Position numbers and translations under genes: made by a program
NCBI RefSeq assembly: GCF_900182565.1
Contig: NZ_FXTI01000009.1
Location: forward strand, 1-64,000
Reading direction: 5' to 3'
DNA: 64,000 nt
Source of the DNA: Melghirimyces algeriensis
Lineage (GTDB): Bacteria > Bacillota > Bacilli > Thermoactinomycetales > DSM-45169
Notes under the pieces: model-generated
Seen by the model: only the letters and a program-made list of their open reading frames with translations
What the model was told of the DNA's origin: nothing
The model's database searches: none
Part shown: in pieces, positions 43,303 to 52,818 of the stretch
Numbering within the stretch: position 1 is the first letter of the stretch
Layout: every line of letters starts with the position of its first letter

Positions 43303-44211
43303 ATGAACCGTAAAATTGTGATTCCCGGTGGTTCAGGGTTTCTCGGACAGGCATTTGCCAACGACTTAGCCTCCAGAAATGTTCAAGTCACTGTGTTAAC
43401 CAGAGGACAAGAACGGACAGATGGGAACATCCGATATATGAAGTGGGATGGGAAAACAATGGGTTCATGGATTCACGAGCTGGATGGGGCAAAAGGAATT
43501 GTTAACTTAACAGGGAAAAGTGTCAACTGCTTGTACACCAAAAAAAATCGCAAGGAAATCCTGGATTCCCGATTGGATTCCGTCCAAGTCCTGCATCAAG
43601 CCATTCAAACCTGCGACACCCCCCCTGAAGTGTTTATCCAAGCCAGTTCTCTGGCCATTTTTGGAAACACCCAGAATCCATGTGATGAAAATGCTCCCCA
43701 TGGAGAAGGGTTTTCGGCAGATGTTTGCAAACAATGGGAAAGTGCTTTCTTTAAAGAAAATTTGCCAAATACACGACAAGTGGCTCTACGGATCGGATTT
43801 GTACTGGGGAAAAACGGAGGGGCCTTAGAGCCCCTGCAAAGATTGACCAAATATGGTCTCGGTGGAACGGTTGGAAGTGGAAAGCAATACATCAGTTGGA
43901 TTCATATGGAGGATTTGAAGGGCATGCTCAGATATATACTGGATCACCCAACAGAAGGGATTTATAACGCCACCGGACCCAATCCAGTAACCAATCGAAC
44001 ATTTATGGAAACACTGCGAAAAGCCATGGGAAAAGGCTGGGCTCCTCCCACTCCTGCTCCACTGGTGCGACTGGGAGCCATCATCGTCATGCGATCCGAT
44101 CCCGATCTGGCACTTCACGGTCGGAACTGTCTCCCCCAACGTCTCCTCGATGAAGGCTTCCAGTTTCAACATACGGATCTGCAAGCAACGCTTCAGGAGT
44201 TGACAAATTAA
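43303..44211 (+). CDS. TIGR01777 family epimerase-like protein (YfhF/SulA-type SDR)
   Basis: A 302-residue extended short-chain dehydrogenase. The NAD(P)-binding motif is IPGGSGFLGQAFA; MKWDGKTMGSW, GIVNLTGKSV and WIHMEDLKGMLRYILDH are family markers, and the C-terminal DUF1731 segment (LLDEGFQFQHTDLQATL) ends the protein. The physiological substrate is unknown. GAGGTG precedes ATG 43303. Confidence 0.92.
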   Translation: MNRKIVIPGGSGFLGQAFANDLASRNVQVTVLTRGQERTDGNIRYMKWDGKTMGSWIHELDGAKGIVNLTGKSVNCLYTKKNRKEILDSRLDSVQVLHQAIQTCDTPPEVFIQASSLAIFGNTQNPCDENAPHGEGFSADVCKQWESAFFKENLPNTRQVALRIGFVLGKNGGALEPLQRLTKYGLGGTVGSGKQYISWIHMEDLKGMLRYILDHPTEGIYNATGPNPVTNRTFMETLRKAMGKGWAPPTPAPLVRLGAIIVMRSDPDLALHGRNCLPQRLLDEGFQFQHTDLQATLQELTN

Positions 44212-44246
44212 TCTACCGGTTCATGGAGCAGTGGGATGCAAGAGAT

Positions 44247-44816
44247 TCAGAACAACCTCTTTGCATCCCGCTCCTCTTTCAAAATCTCCACCGCTTCTCT
44301 AAATCGTTGGGAATGAACGACTTCCCGTTCCCTGAGGAATTGCAGACCATCCTTGAGATCCGGATCATCCGTCATATTGATTAACCATTGATAGGTAGCT
44401 CTCGCTTTTTCTTCCGCCGCAATGTCCTCATACAAATCTGTAATGGGATCTCCTTTCGCATTAAAGTAGGTAGCTGTAAATGGCACACCTGCAGCATTGT
44501 GAAAATATAAGGCCTTATCATGATCCGCATAGTGGGGACCGAGTCCCGCTTCCTTCATCTGTTCGGCAGTCGCATCCTTGGTCAGTTTGTAAACCATCGT
44601 TGCAATCATTTCCAAGTGGGCCAGTTCTTCTGTACCAATGTCATTGACAATCCCGATCACCCGATCCGGCAATGTATACCGCTGGTTCAGATAGCGAAGC
44701 GCTGCTGCCAGTTCTCCATCTGCTCCCCCATATTGCTCAATCAAAAACTTTGCCATCCGAGGGTCGCATTTATTGACACGGACAGGATATTGAAGCTTTT
44801 TTTCATATACCCACAA
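44247..44816 (-). CDS. cotJC: Spore coat protein CotJC (manganese catalase-like)
   Basis: A 189-residue ferritin-like protein of the non-heme catalase family and inner spore coat. Metal ligands are visible in LIEQYGGADGELAAALRYL, IGTEELAHLEMIATM, EDIAAEEKARATY and EREVVHSQRF. It is the third gene of the cotJABC operon. A hairpin (GGGATGCAA/TTGCATCCC) spans its last codons. Confidence 0.95.
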   Translation of the reverse strand: MWVYEKKLQYPVRVNKCDPRMAKFLIEQYGGADGELAAALRYLNQRYTLPDRVIGIVNDIGTEELAHLEMIATMVYKLTKDATAEQMKEAGLGPHYADHDKALYFHNAAGVPFTATYFNAKGDPITDLYEDIAAEEKARATYQWLINMTDDPDLKDGLQFLREREVVHSQRFREAVEILKEERDAKRLF

Positions 44817-44840
44817 GGTGCAAACCTCCTGTGTCCAACA

Positions 44841-45110
44841 TTACACCTGCCAAGGCCAAGGCGCCTCTTTCCATGACCATGGGCAGGTGGTATAACTGTT
44901 TCCAAAGCCGTACAGGGGGCCAAACATGGACTGAAAGCGACTTTTCAATGCTGCACTCTGCCGAACATAATCATTGTACTGCTCGACAGCTTGCTGATCA
45001 TTGGGGTGGGTGTCTAAATACAGGTTCAATTCCACTAGCACAAAGTCTACAGCCTGGATTTCCTTCATTAACTGTTGGTATACCTTGAACCGTTCATCTG
45101 TCCATTCCAC
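44841..45110 (-). CDS. cotJB: Spore coat protein CotJB
   Basis: An 89-residue helical protein (FKVYQQLMKEIQAVDFVLVE, LNLYLDTHPNDQQAVEQYN) with a Cys/Trp-rich end. GTG 45110 follows GGGGGG and gives the normal length. It overlaps the 3' end of cotJA by 43 bases. Required with CotJA and CotJC for correct polypeptide composition of the coat. Confidence 0.93.
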   Translation of the reverse strand: MEWTDERFKVYQQLMKEIQAVDFVLVELNLYLDTHPNDQQAVEQYNDYVRQSAALKSRFQSMFGPLYGFGNSYTTCPWSWKEAPWPWQV

Positions 45111-45337
45111 CTGTATCCCCCCATTCTTTTCTGTTTGTACGGGTTGCTGTATGGAGCAAACAATGCCGGCCACAATGTTCCCCATCTCAGCGCTTCCATG
45201 GGTGGAAACTGGGGCATGCCATACGGCTGAAATCCCAAGTACAACTGTGGCGGCGTTTCATACGTTTTCACCCACATCGGTGGACACGGATCATTCGGAC
45301 TGACAAAGGGGCGATACGCCTTCCGATACGTGTACAA
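45068..45337 (-). CDS. cotJA: Spore coat protein CotJA
   Basis: An 89-residue proline/tyrosine-rich coat protein. The core SPNDPCPPMWVKTYETPPQL YLGFQP and the MEALRWGTLWPAL segment match CotJA. TTG 45337 has AAGGAGG eight bases upstream. The C-terminal PYKQKRMGGYRWNGQMNGSR is longer than usual because it extends into cotJB. In Bacillus the operon is controlled by sigma E; no convincing sigma E boxes were fixed here. Confidence 0.92.
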   Translation of the reverse strand: MYTYRKAYRPFVSPNDPCPPMWVKTYETPPQLYLGFQPYGMPQFPPMEALRWGTLWPALFAPYSNPYKQKRMGGYRWNGQMNGSRYTNS

Positions 45338-45539
45338 CTCTCCGCCCTCCTTTATATTCTCTCTACACAGTATATATTTCACAAAAAAGGCCCTTAGAAC
45401 GATCAAGGAAAAAGTATCCCATTTTCCTAAAAAGCAAGTCTTAATTTTAGGCGTGTAACAGGAATATATGGGGCATACTGAAAACCGGAGGAAAAACACC
45501 TTCGACCTATCAAACCATCCTCAATGAGGTGATTGTTCT

Positions 45540-45830
45540 ATGCCCCTGATGGAAATTAGCATCGTTCCTGTTGGTGGAGAAACACCCAGTTTTAGCACGG
45601 TCGTTAAAGATGCTTGTCGTATCGTCCAAAAAAACGGCCTTTCTTACCAAGTCACCCCCACAGCAACAGTTGTGGAAGGAGACTTGGACAGCCTGATATC
45701 CGTCGCTTCCGATATTCACCGGACCTCCCTTCAAAACGGCATTCAGCGTCTGATCACTCATATCACCATTGATGATCGGCAAGACGAACCCATGGGTTTG
45801 CAACGTCAGACGGACAAAGTGAGACCATAA
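45540..45830 (+). CDS. MTH1187/YqgV family thiamine-binding protein (DUF77)
   Basis: A 96-residue protein with the pattern PLMEISIVPVGGETPSFSTV and YQVTPTATVVEGDLDSL. Family members bind hydroxymethylpyrimidine or thiamine-like ligands as small tetramers. GAGGTGAT precedes ATG 45540. Confidence 0.9.
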   Translation: MPLMEISIVPVGGETPSFSTVVKDACRIVQKNGLSYQVTPTATVVEGDLDSLISVASDIHRTSLQNGIQRLITHITIDDRQDEPMGLQRQTDKVRP

Positions 45831-45868
45831 AAAACAGGCAGCCCACCTTAAAACGGGCTGCCTGTTTC
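45829..45868 (+). terminator. Terminator of the YqgV-like gene
   Basis: AACAGGCAGCCC/GGGCTGCCTGTT forms a 12-bp stem. Confidence 0.9.
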
Positions 45869-45900
45869 ATCTGTTCAAAAAAAAGAATTACGCCTGGTTA

Positions 45901-46644
45901 TCAAACCTGCCTTCTCATCCGATTATATTGGCTGACTTGCATAATCCGATCATACATACGCCGGTTCTTCAATCTTCGAAAACCCTTGAAACCCGGAGCC
46001 CGATTCACCTCAATCAAGTACACGTCCCCATTTTTGCTGATTCCTATATCCATTCCCCAAATCCGTTGCCTTTTAAAACCTTTTTCCAACGCTTTTGCTG
46101 TCATCAACCCCAGTTGGTCCACTTTTTCCAATAGCTTGGAGGGCTTTTCGTCAAGCTCCGAACGGCGGATCGCTTTCTTGGCCGGCAATACTTCCCCACC
46201 CAATGCCAGATTGGTTTTAAAAAAACCCTTGCGTGCCACTTTTGCATACTTCCCTGTGACCTTCCAAGGTTCATTCCCTCGACGCTGTACAATCACTCTC
46301 AAGTCAAAGGGGCGATTATTTAGGCAAGCTAGGTCGATACCCTGTTGGATCAAATAATTTTCGCTTTTCTTCTCACTTTTCATATATTGAATAAAACAGT
46401 CCAAATCATCAAATATTTTCTTTCTGTGATTGTTTTGCACCTCAAAACCCTTTTCAACACCCGTTATCTTCATCAATCCTTTTCCTCGACTGCCTGTAAA
46501 CCGTTTAAGAATGACCTGGTCATATTTTTCCAAAAAGGTTGACAGTGATTCCTTGGTAAAACAAGCGGTCTCTGGAAGAGCGTGCGCAACCGAAGGATTC
46601 TCCTTCAGCAGCTGATAGCGGGTCAACTTGGTATCTTTATTCAT
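45901..46644 (-). CDS. YheC/YheD-like ATP-grasp endospore coat-associated protein
   Basis: A 247-residue ATP-grasp protein. The ATP-binding lysine region is VILKRFTGSRGKGLMKI and the metal-binding end is WGMDIGISKNGDVYLIEVNRAPG. The family is associated with the spore coat in Bacillus; the reaction is unknown. It is divergent from a larger homologue. Confidence 0.88.
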   Translation of the reverse strand: MNKDTKLTRYQLLKENPSVAHALPETACFTKESLSTFLEKYDQVILKRFTGSRGKGLMKITGVEKGFEVQNNHRKKIFDDLDCFIQYMKSEKKSENYLIQQGIDLACLNNRPFDLRVIVQRRGNEPWKVTGKYAKVARKGFFKTNLALGGEVLPAKKAIRRSELDEKPSKLLEKVDQLGLMTAKALEKGFKRQRIWGMDIGISKNGDVYLIEVNRAPGFKGFRRLKNRRMYDRIMQVSQYNRMRRQV

Positions 46645-46810
46645 TTTCCCTCACCCAACCTTGGCTGATCTCTCTATCTGTATGTGTTTGATCCACCATA
46701 GGGAAGGGCGGGGCCGATAATGGGTGTTTTTCATGATGTATCCGCATAGACAAAAAGGTTGAAATACCCATACGTTATTGGAAGACAGCAACAAGGAAAG
46801 GGGATATGGA

Positions 46811-48349
46811 ATGGATGGACCCTTTACATTAACTGCAAACCCGGTGATTGAATCGGACCGCTTACTTCTGCATCCGGATACCGCATCATTCATGGCCATT
46901 GAAAAGCATCAAGCAATAAACTTACGGTTCGGGCAAGCTAAGTACAATCTCCTTGTCCAAACCGATTTAAACGTACCGACGAAAGAAATCCAATTATCAT
47001 CCAACCTCCTTCAATCCATGAACATTCCCTTTCCAGCACGCTATGAGGTAAAGATCGCCAATGGAGAATTTCATATCGGTCCTTTTATTGGAATCCTGGC
47101 TGCGATCTCCAAAGGAGAACTGAAAAGAAGATTGCTGACGCTCTCTCGATACACACAGCACTATCATTCTATCAATGGAATTCTTGTGGCATTCGCACTT
47201 TACGGAGTGAATCCCTATACAAAACAAATCAGCGGTTACTGGTATCAACCCGATACCGGTAAATGGAAAGCAACCGTTACTCCCTACCCCGATTCCGTAT
47301 TTAATCGGATTACACTAAACAAACAATGGAGAAAACATTTCTCGAAAACACTGGATAACAGACTCTTTAATAACTATCGTTTTAATAAATGGGAAATGTA
47401 CCAGGTGTTAAGTGCAGATTCATCCATCCAAAACCATGTGCCTGAAACTCACCTGTTAAGAAGACCCAGCGATCTTCTTCCCTATCTCCACCGATGGAAC
47501 GGTCTATATATTAAGCCGGTTACAGGAAGTTTAGGGAAAAATGTTTGCTGCATTCAAAAGGAGTCATCCGGTCTTGCCATCAAATATAACAAGGGGGGCA
47601 GAAATATAAAAATCAGCTTTTCGGATACCCAGCCCTTGCTGAAATTTCTAAATTACCGGTTAAATCAGCGAAAAAAGTATATTTTCCAGCCCATCCTACA
47701 GATCCAATACCATGGAACGATTCGGGATTTTCGATTAATACTGGTCAAAAATCAAACCGGCCAATGGGAAGATGTGGGCTTAATCGGTCGCCTTGGAAAA
47801 AAAGGAGCCATCGTCAGCAGCAGTATCACAGGAGCACTTCGGGAACCTGGAGAGACAACCATTCAGAGTATTGTTGACGACCCAGAGAAAGCAAAGCAGT
47901 TGAGAAAGAAGATGTCCCAAATTGCCCTAAAAGCCGCCCAAGTGATGGATCAAACCAACCAATACGGCAATTTTGGGATGGATTTTGCCATTGATCACAA
48001 TCATCACATTTGGTTGATAGAAATCAACTCAAGGGACCCTCACCACCAAAAAGCCGTAAAGGCGGGAAGAGGGGATCTCGCAAAGAAGGCTTGTCTTTCC
48101 AATATGATGTATGCAAAAAAACTGGCCGGATTTATCAGCGAACCCACCTCATCACCTGCTTCAGTTTCCCATTCAACTCATCAACCGAATCAATCTTCCG
48201 AACGGGAAAGCCAACAGGATTCATACTCCCCAAATTCTGGAGATCGCCAAAAGGAGGAGATAGAACAAAAAGAGATCCATAAAACCAATGAAAGCGGCGA
48301 AGCGGAACATACGGATCGTATATCCGAAAAACGTGGACCTTCCCCTTAA
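46811..48349 (+). CDS. Large YheC/YheD-like ATP-grasp protein with disordered tail
   Basis: A 512-residue protein. The first 200 residues form a family-specific N-terminal domain (YEVKIANGEFHIGPFIGILA is typical). The ATP-grasp domain follows: GLYIKPVTGSLGKNVCCIQK, YIFQPILQI and NFGMDFAIDHNHHIWLIEIN. The last 70 residues are low-complexity and rich in Ser, Gln, Glu and Lys, probably disordered. ATG 46811 is preceded by AAAGGGGAT. It overlaps the convergent response-regulator gene by four bases. Confidence 0.88.
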   Translation: MDGPFTLTANPVIESDRLLLHPDTASFMAIEKHQAINLRFGQAKYNLLVQTDLNVPTKEIQLSSNLLQSMNIPFPARYEVKIANGEFHIGPFIGILAAISKGELKRRLLTLSRYTQHYHSINGILVAFALYGVNPYTKQISGYWYQPDTGKWKATVTPYPDSVFNRITLNKQWRKHFSKTLDNRLFNNYRFNKWEMYQVLSADSSIQNHVPETHLLRRPSDLLPYLHRWNGLYIKPVTGSLGKNVCCIQKESSGLAIKYNKGGRNIKISFSDTQPLLKFLNYRLNQRKKYIFQPILQIQYHGTIRDFRLILVKNQTGQWEDVGLIGRLGKKGAIVSSSITGALREPGETTIQSIVDDPEKAKQLRKKMSQIALKAAQVMDQTNQYGNFGMDFAIDHNHHIWLIEINSRDPHHQKAVKAGRGDLAKKACLSNMMYAKKLAGFISEPTSSPASVSHSTHQPNQSSERESQQDSYSPNSGDRQKEEIEQKEIHKTNESGEAEHTDRISEKRGPSP

Positions 48350-48990
48350 TGAAACCAACCCTGTTTGATTGCATAGATTGCTGCCTGTGTCCGATCCTGA
48401 AATCCTAGCTTGCCTAAAATGCTGCTTACATGGGTTTTTATTGTCTTTTCCGTAATTCCCAACGCCAACGCCGCTTCTTTATTGCTTTTCCCCATCGTAA
48501 TCATCTGTAGTACTTCCCGTTCCCGACGGGTAAGCATCTCCATACCATCTTTCTTGTAGCCATCGCTCTCCCCCGCCGAGAATTGTTCAACCAGCTGTCT
48601 TGTTGCCTGGGGATGAAGATGTGTCTTCCCCTGATATGCATTTCGGATTGTAGCAGCCAATTCCTCCGCTTCAATCTCTTTCAGTTGATACCCTTCTGCT
48701 CCAGCACGAATCGCAGGCAATACATGATCCTGATCAGAAAAACTGGTCAGGACCACTACCTTCACTTCGGGATGGATTTCCTTCATCTTGCGGGTGGCTT
48801 CCACTCCATCCATCTTTGGCATTTTCAGATCCATTAAGACCACATCGGGACACAATTTTCCCACCATATCCAGAGCTTTTAAGCCATCCCTGGCTTCTCC
48901 CACAATCTCTAGGTCTTTCTGGGTTTGCAAAAAGAGGCGCAAACCCTTCAATACCATCGGATGATCATCCACGATCAGAATCCGAATCAT
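48346..48990 (-). CDS. NarL/LuxR-type response regulator
   Basis: A 214-residue two-component response regulator. The receiver domain has ILIVDDHPMVLKG, the phospho-acceptor Asp in VVLMDLKMPKMDG and the switch Thr and Lys (VLTSF, YQLKE). The C-terminal LuxR helix-turn-helix is LTRREREVLQMITMGKSNKEAALALGITEKTIKTHV. It is translated from within the kinase gene's 3' end (26-base overlap), so the two form one module. Confidence 0.95.
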   Translation of the reverse strand: MIRILIVDDHPMVLKGLRLFLQTQKDLEIVGEARDGLKALDMVGKLCPDVVLMDLKMPKMDGVEATRKMKEIHPEVKVVVLTSFSDQDHVLPAIRAGAEGYQLKEIEAEELAATIRNAYQGKTHLHPQATRQLVEQFSAGESDGYKKDGMEMLTRREREVLQMITMGKSNKEAALALGITEKTIKTHVSSILGKLGFQDRTQAAIYAIKQGWFH

Positions 48991-50629
48991 CTTTCATTCC
49001 CCTTTCCCTGATCGGGATGACGGTCCGACAAACGGTTCGTTCACCCGGTATACTTTCTATATAAAAGCTTCCCCCTAACATCTCCGCCCGTTCCTTCATA
49101 CTGGTCATTCCAAAAGTACGTTGATGATGCTGTTTTGAATCGTAAGAAAATCCTTTTCCAAAGTCGATCACTTCCAAACGAACTTCACCTTCCTTCACCT
49201 TTAGACGGAGAATGACTTGATCCGTCCCGGCATGACGGCTCACATTGTTCAAGGCTTCCTGTCCGATCCGCCACAGCGCTTCTTCAACCGGACCGGGAAG
49301 TCTATCAACACCTTCCACTTCATCTTTTACTCTCAGTCCCAATTGATGAGCATAGTTCCGAAGAGCAGTCATTATTCCTGCTTCCAACCCCGGCGGGCGA
49401 AGTTGCCAGATCAATGCCCGCATTTCCTTTAACGCTTCCTGGGACAGATCTTGAATATCCTGCAATGTCTCCTGAAAAAGCTTTTTTTCCTCTTGAGGAA
49501 ATTCTTTGATCGCCTGGGCACTTAATGAAAGAGAAAACAACTTCTGATTGACAGAATCATGCAGATCCCGTGCAAGCCGATTTCTCTCCTGTGATACAGT
49601 CAATTGCTGACGCTTTTCTTCCAAACGGGCACTTTCCATAGCAAGAGAGAGATGTTTTCCCAAAGCTTTCACCACTTGGCTATCGTCTTCTTCCACTTCA
49701 TTGCCTTGGATTCCCCCCACGGAAAGGACTCCAATTCGTTCCGTTTGTGTAGAGACAGGAACAGCGATCACTCCCGTACAATCAGGCCAAAACGATTGGA
49801 AGTGCTCCAGTGACTCATCTTCCCGAACCAGAACCAACTGTTGTTTTTCAAAAGATTTACGGATGAGATCTGGTATCTCCAAAGAAATGTCCACGTTGGA
49901 GGGTCGTTTTTTCCCTTGAACAAGTTGCATCCGATTTCCTTTGTTCACCCACATGGCTACAAATGGCCAAGGAAACGACCGATCCACTTCACAGATTGCC
50001 TGTTCCGGAAGGTGATCGATATCGCGAATGGCCCAGATTGCACGACTTGCCTGATCCAATCTGGCATATTGCTGGGCACGCCGTTTTTGAACTTGGATTA
50101 ACCGGGTCTTCTGCACCGCCATTCCAATCTGATAAGCAAACGCTTCCAATAGAGCCAACTCTTCATCAGAGAATCGCTCTTTTCCCGGAGAGGTTACATT
50201 TAAAAGACCAATCCGCTGACTGCCCGCTGTCAATGGGATCGTCGCATGATGGGTAATTCCCCAAGTGTCCCCCCAATGGTACTTCAATGCATCATCCAAC
50301 CGTTTGCATTCAATAATGTTGACCGCTTGATTCAACGTTCCCTTCCAATATTTGTTTAGACACCAACAAGAACCCTCGCACAATGGCCGATTCCTCTCCC
50401 AGGACAATCCAGGCGGAATGCGCTGTACCGCCACTGTTTCAAAAAGAGAGAATTTATCTGTAAGAAAAATCCACCCTGTGGAAAGACCCGTTACATCCAG
50501 CAATTCTTCCAATACCGACTGAAGCATCGGTTGGACCTCTGTGGATTGATTCAAAGTTTCAGCAATCGTGCGCAACATCTTCCACTGTTGACTCTGGATA
50601 TTCTCTGTCACCGCTTTTTTCCCTTTCAT
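48965..50629 (-). CDS. Cytosolic GAF-domain sensor histidine kinase (HisKA_3)
   Basis: A 554-residue kinase without membrane segments. It has two GAF domains (about residues 20-180 and 200-345) and then a HisKA_3 dimerisation helix with the phospho-His in ERNRLARDLHDSVNQ. The ATPase domain shows ALNNVSRHAGT, VIDFGKGF and GMTSMKERAEMLGG. The first GAF domain has a cysteine cluster (LCEGSCWCLNKYW...IIECKRL) and HH (GITHHATI), which could bind a metal, cluster or redox signal. ATG 50629 follows GGGAAGAG. Signal unknown. Confidence 0.93.
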   Translation of the reverse strand: MKGKKAVTENIQSQQWKMLRTIAETLNQSTEVQPMLQSVLEELLDVTGLSTGWIFLTDKFSLFETVAVQRIPPGLSWERNRPLCEGSCWCLNKYWKGTLNQAVNIIECKRLDDALKYHWGDTWGITHHATIPLTAGSQRIGLLNVTSPGKERFSDEELALLEAFAYQIGMAVQKTRLIQVQKRRAQQYARLDQASRAIWAIRDIDHLPEQAICEVDRSFPWPFVAMWVNKGNRMQLVQGKKRPSNVDISLEIPDLIRKSFEKQQLVLVREDESLEHFQSFWPDCTGVIAVPVSTQTERIGVLSVGGIQGNEVEEDDSQVVKALGKHLSLAMESARLEEKRQQLTVSQERNRLARDLHDSVNQKLFSLSLSAQAIKEFPQEEKKLFQETLQDIQDLSQEALKEMRALIWQLRPPGLEAGIMTALRNYAHQLGLRVKDEVEGVDRLPGPVEEALWRIGQEALNNVSRHAGTDQVILRLKVKEGEVRLEVIDFGKGFSYDSKQHHQRTFGMTSMKERAEMLGGSFYIESIPGERTVCRTVIPIRERGMKDDSDSDRG

Positions 50630-50742
50630 GTAAAATCTCTTCCCTATCCAATATATCACGTTTCGATGTCGGTTTGATTGCACTCACCGCTACGGAAAAA
50701 TACAAAGACCCATTCCTCCAGGAAGATGGGCCTTTCACCAAA

Positions 50743-51813
50743 CTATGATAACCAGTCCACCCGGTTCATGGTCACACCAAACTCCCGTTCCACCAACTTC
50801 GGATATTCCCGCAGAAGTCCTTCTTTTTTGGCCTCTTGTGCCAAGGAATTAGATAAATCATTCTTTGTCAAATGAGACGGAACTTTCTGCTCCCGATAAA
50901 TGCGTGAGAGCGTTCGTAACAGGCGATGCGGGAAAAGAAGCTGAGCATAAATCAGGGAATACTCTTCCTCTTCCAAAGGAGCAAACTTTCGGTAATTCTT
51001 CAGTATGTTTTCTACTGGTTCCAGGGAACCGGTTCGTCCATAAGCATAAAGAACCAACCGGGCCAAGTCGCGACTTCGAACATCCAAAACCAGGCGGTTC
51101 CAGTCGATAAAATGAACCTCACCGGTCTCATCCCAGACCAAATTCCGACGATGGAGATTGCAATGACAAGCTTCGCCGCCCTTTCGCGTGGAAAGAACCA
51201 CCTGATCTCCACCCAGTTTTTCAAGGTATTGGATCGCCGTCTCCACCATTCCTTCTGCAAACGCACTTTGTTTTAGCCACAGACGGTCCACCGGTTCCGG
51301 TTCATGATTTAAGTCAGCGGTCAGTTTAAACATCTGAATCTGCCGGTTTAAATTTTCCCAAATATTTTTCCATTTCCCTGTATGAACCCACCTGCCGACC
51401 ATTCCCCTTGAGGGAGAAAAGCCTTTGGAAGCGGAATGAAACCGGGCCAGTGTTCGGACTACTTGAGGCCAGCGGTTCTCCGTCCGCAGATCATAGACCT
51501 TCCCTTTAATCCAAGGAAGCAAAACATATCGACGCTGATGACCTGATACCATGATTCCATCCCGTTCGGTAAGCACAGGAACAGGAAACTGAATCAGACC
51601 AGTCTCTGAAATGTAATCCCCCAATTCCTTCACAAGATGCCAACGAAGTGCATCCGATTCCTGTACACGTTTAAGTGCAAACACCCCTTGGTCTGTTTCC
51701 AGACGCAAAACCCCACCTGAAGGATGGGCATCTTTGAGCCGGATTCCGTAATGATGCCACAACACTTCCGGAAGCCGAGGCTCACCCGTCCATTCAGTCC
51801 ATTTTTCGGTCAA
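50743..51813 (-). CDS. CotS/YutH-like spore coat kinase-fold protein
   Basis: A 356-residue aminoglycoside-phosphotransferase-fold protein. GVFALKRVQ carries the ATP-site lysine, CHCNLHRRNLVWD is the catalytic loop (HCNLHxxN, with Asn where Asp is usual: HxDLHxxN), and VHFIDWNRL replaces the DFD motif (IDW). CotS, YtaA and YutH belong here and localise to the coat. TTG 51813 is chosen because AAGGGGG precedes it; ATG 51840 is possible. Confidence 0.85.
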   Translation of the reverse strand: MTEKWTEWTGEPRLPEVLWHHYGIRLKDAHPSGGVLRLETDQGVFALKRVQESDALRWHLVKELGDYISETGLIQFPVPVLTERDGIMVSGHQRRYVLLPWIKGKVYDLRTENRWPQVVRTLARFHSASKGFSPSRGMVGRWVHTGKWKNIWENLNRQIQMFKLTADLNHEPEPVDRLWLKQSAFAEGMVETAIQYLEKLGGDQVVLSTRKGGEACHCNLHRRNLVWDETGEVHFIDWNRLVLDVRSRDLARLVLYAYGRTGSLEPVENILKNYRKFAPLEEEEYSLIYAQLLFPHRLLRTLSRIYREQKVPSHLTKNDLSNSLAQEAKKEGLLREYPKLVEREFGVTMNRVDWLS

Positions 51814-51891
51814 GGGCTCCCCCCCTTTCCTCTCTCCCATTACAAGAGTTACCTTATGTATAGGCAGGTAAAATCCATGCTATGCCCCGTT

Positions 51892-52677
51892 TCATTTCTC
51901 TGCCTTGGAAACAGGATGAATCACATCCAGACCTCCGGTCGCCTGAATGATGTTCCCGGTAATAAAGTCGGATGCTGGTTCGCAAAGAAACCGAATGACA
52001 CGAGCGACATCTTCTCCTGAACCTGGACGGCCGAGAGGAACTTCATGATCTTTTAACCCTGCCACTTCAGAAATTCGCTTTTCTTTGTTTTCTCCCACAA
52101 TATCTCCGGGGCAGATCATATTGACCGTCACCCCAAAAGGGGCTTCTTCCACCGATAACGATTTAACAAAAGAGACCAAACCCGTCTTTGAAGCGGCATA
52201 TACAGCACGGTCCGGCCAGGCAGGAGCTTCACCCACCCGTCCAAATCCAAATAAAATAATCCGACCGCATCCCCCGTTTCGAAGAAAGGGAAGAGCTGCA
52301 TGTGTGGTATAAAGAGCGCTTTTAAAATTGCCGTTTACCAGCTCTTCAATTTCACGGGAAGTATAATCAGCAAATCGACAACGTTTCCGGATAAAGGGAC
52401 CGACGGCATGAACAAGCGCATCCAATCGCCCATAGCGTTGCACCACTTTCTTTACTAACTCATCCGCCTCTTCCCGGACACTGACATCGGCCTGAAACAG
52501 ATCTGCTTCGCTCCCACTTTCCAAAAGCTCCTTCACCAAATTGCGTCCCTGATCTTCATGACTGCGGCAGTGAATCGCCAGATTCCATCCCGCCTCTGCA
52601 AGCACCTGGGCTGCCATACGCCCTAACCCTCTTGAACTCCCTGTTACCAACACCACACGTCTGATTTCGGAATTCAT
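51892..52677 (-). CDS. SDR family oxidoreductase
   Basis: A 261-residue short-chain dehydrogenase-like protein. The cofactor motif is VLVTGSSRGLGRMAAQVL, and Y160/K164 of the YxxxK motif are present (AVYAASKTG). The catalytic Ser is missing: where ISS is expected the sequence reads LFGFGRV. NNAG is replaced by HAVG. Activity may therefore be altered, as in some FabG-like paralogues. Substrate unknown. Confidence 0.85.
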   Translation of the reverse strand: MNSEIRRVVLVTGSSRGLGRMAAQVLAEAGWNLAIHCRSHEDQGRNLVKELLESGSEADLFQADVSVREEADELVKKVVQRYGRLDALVHAVGPFIRKRCRFADYTSREIEELVNGNFKSALYTTHAALPFLRNGGCGRIILFGFGRVGEAPAWPDRAVYAASKTGLVSFVKSLSVEEAPFGVTVNMICPGDIVGENKEKRISEVAGLKDHEVPLGRPGSGEDVARVIRFLCEPASDFITGNIIQATGGLDVIHPVSKAEK

Positions 52678-52818
52678 AAACGATCCTCCTCTGATCTTCA
52701 GATGCCATAGAAATTTTTCCCTTTCTCATCCATTGCAAACCGTTCATAACGGGCATGTTTTTCCCTCTTCTCTGTCATAATAACCTTGTGTCTTTTTGTT
52801 TCGGGGAGGAAAACGGAT

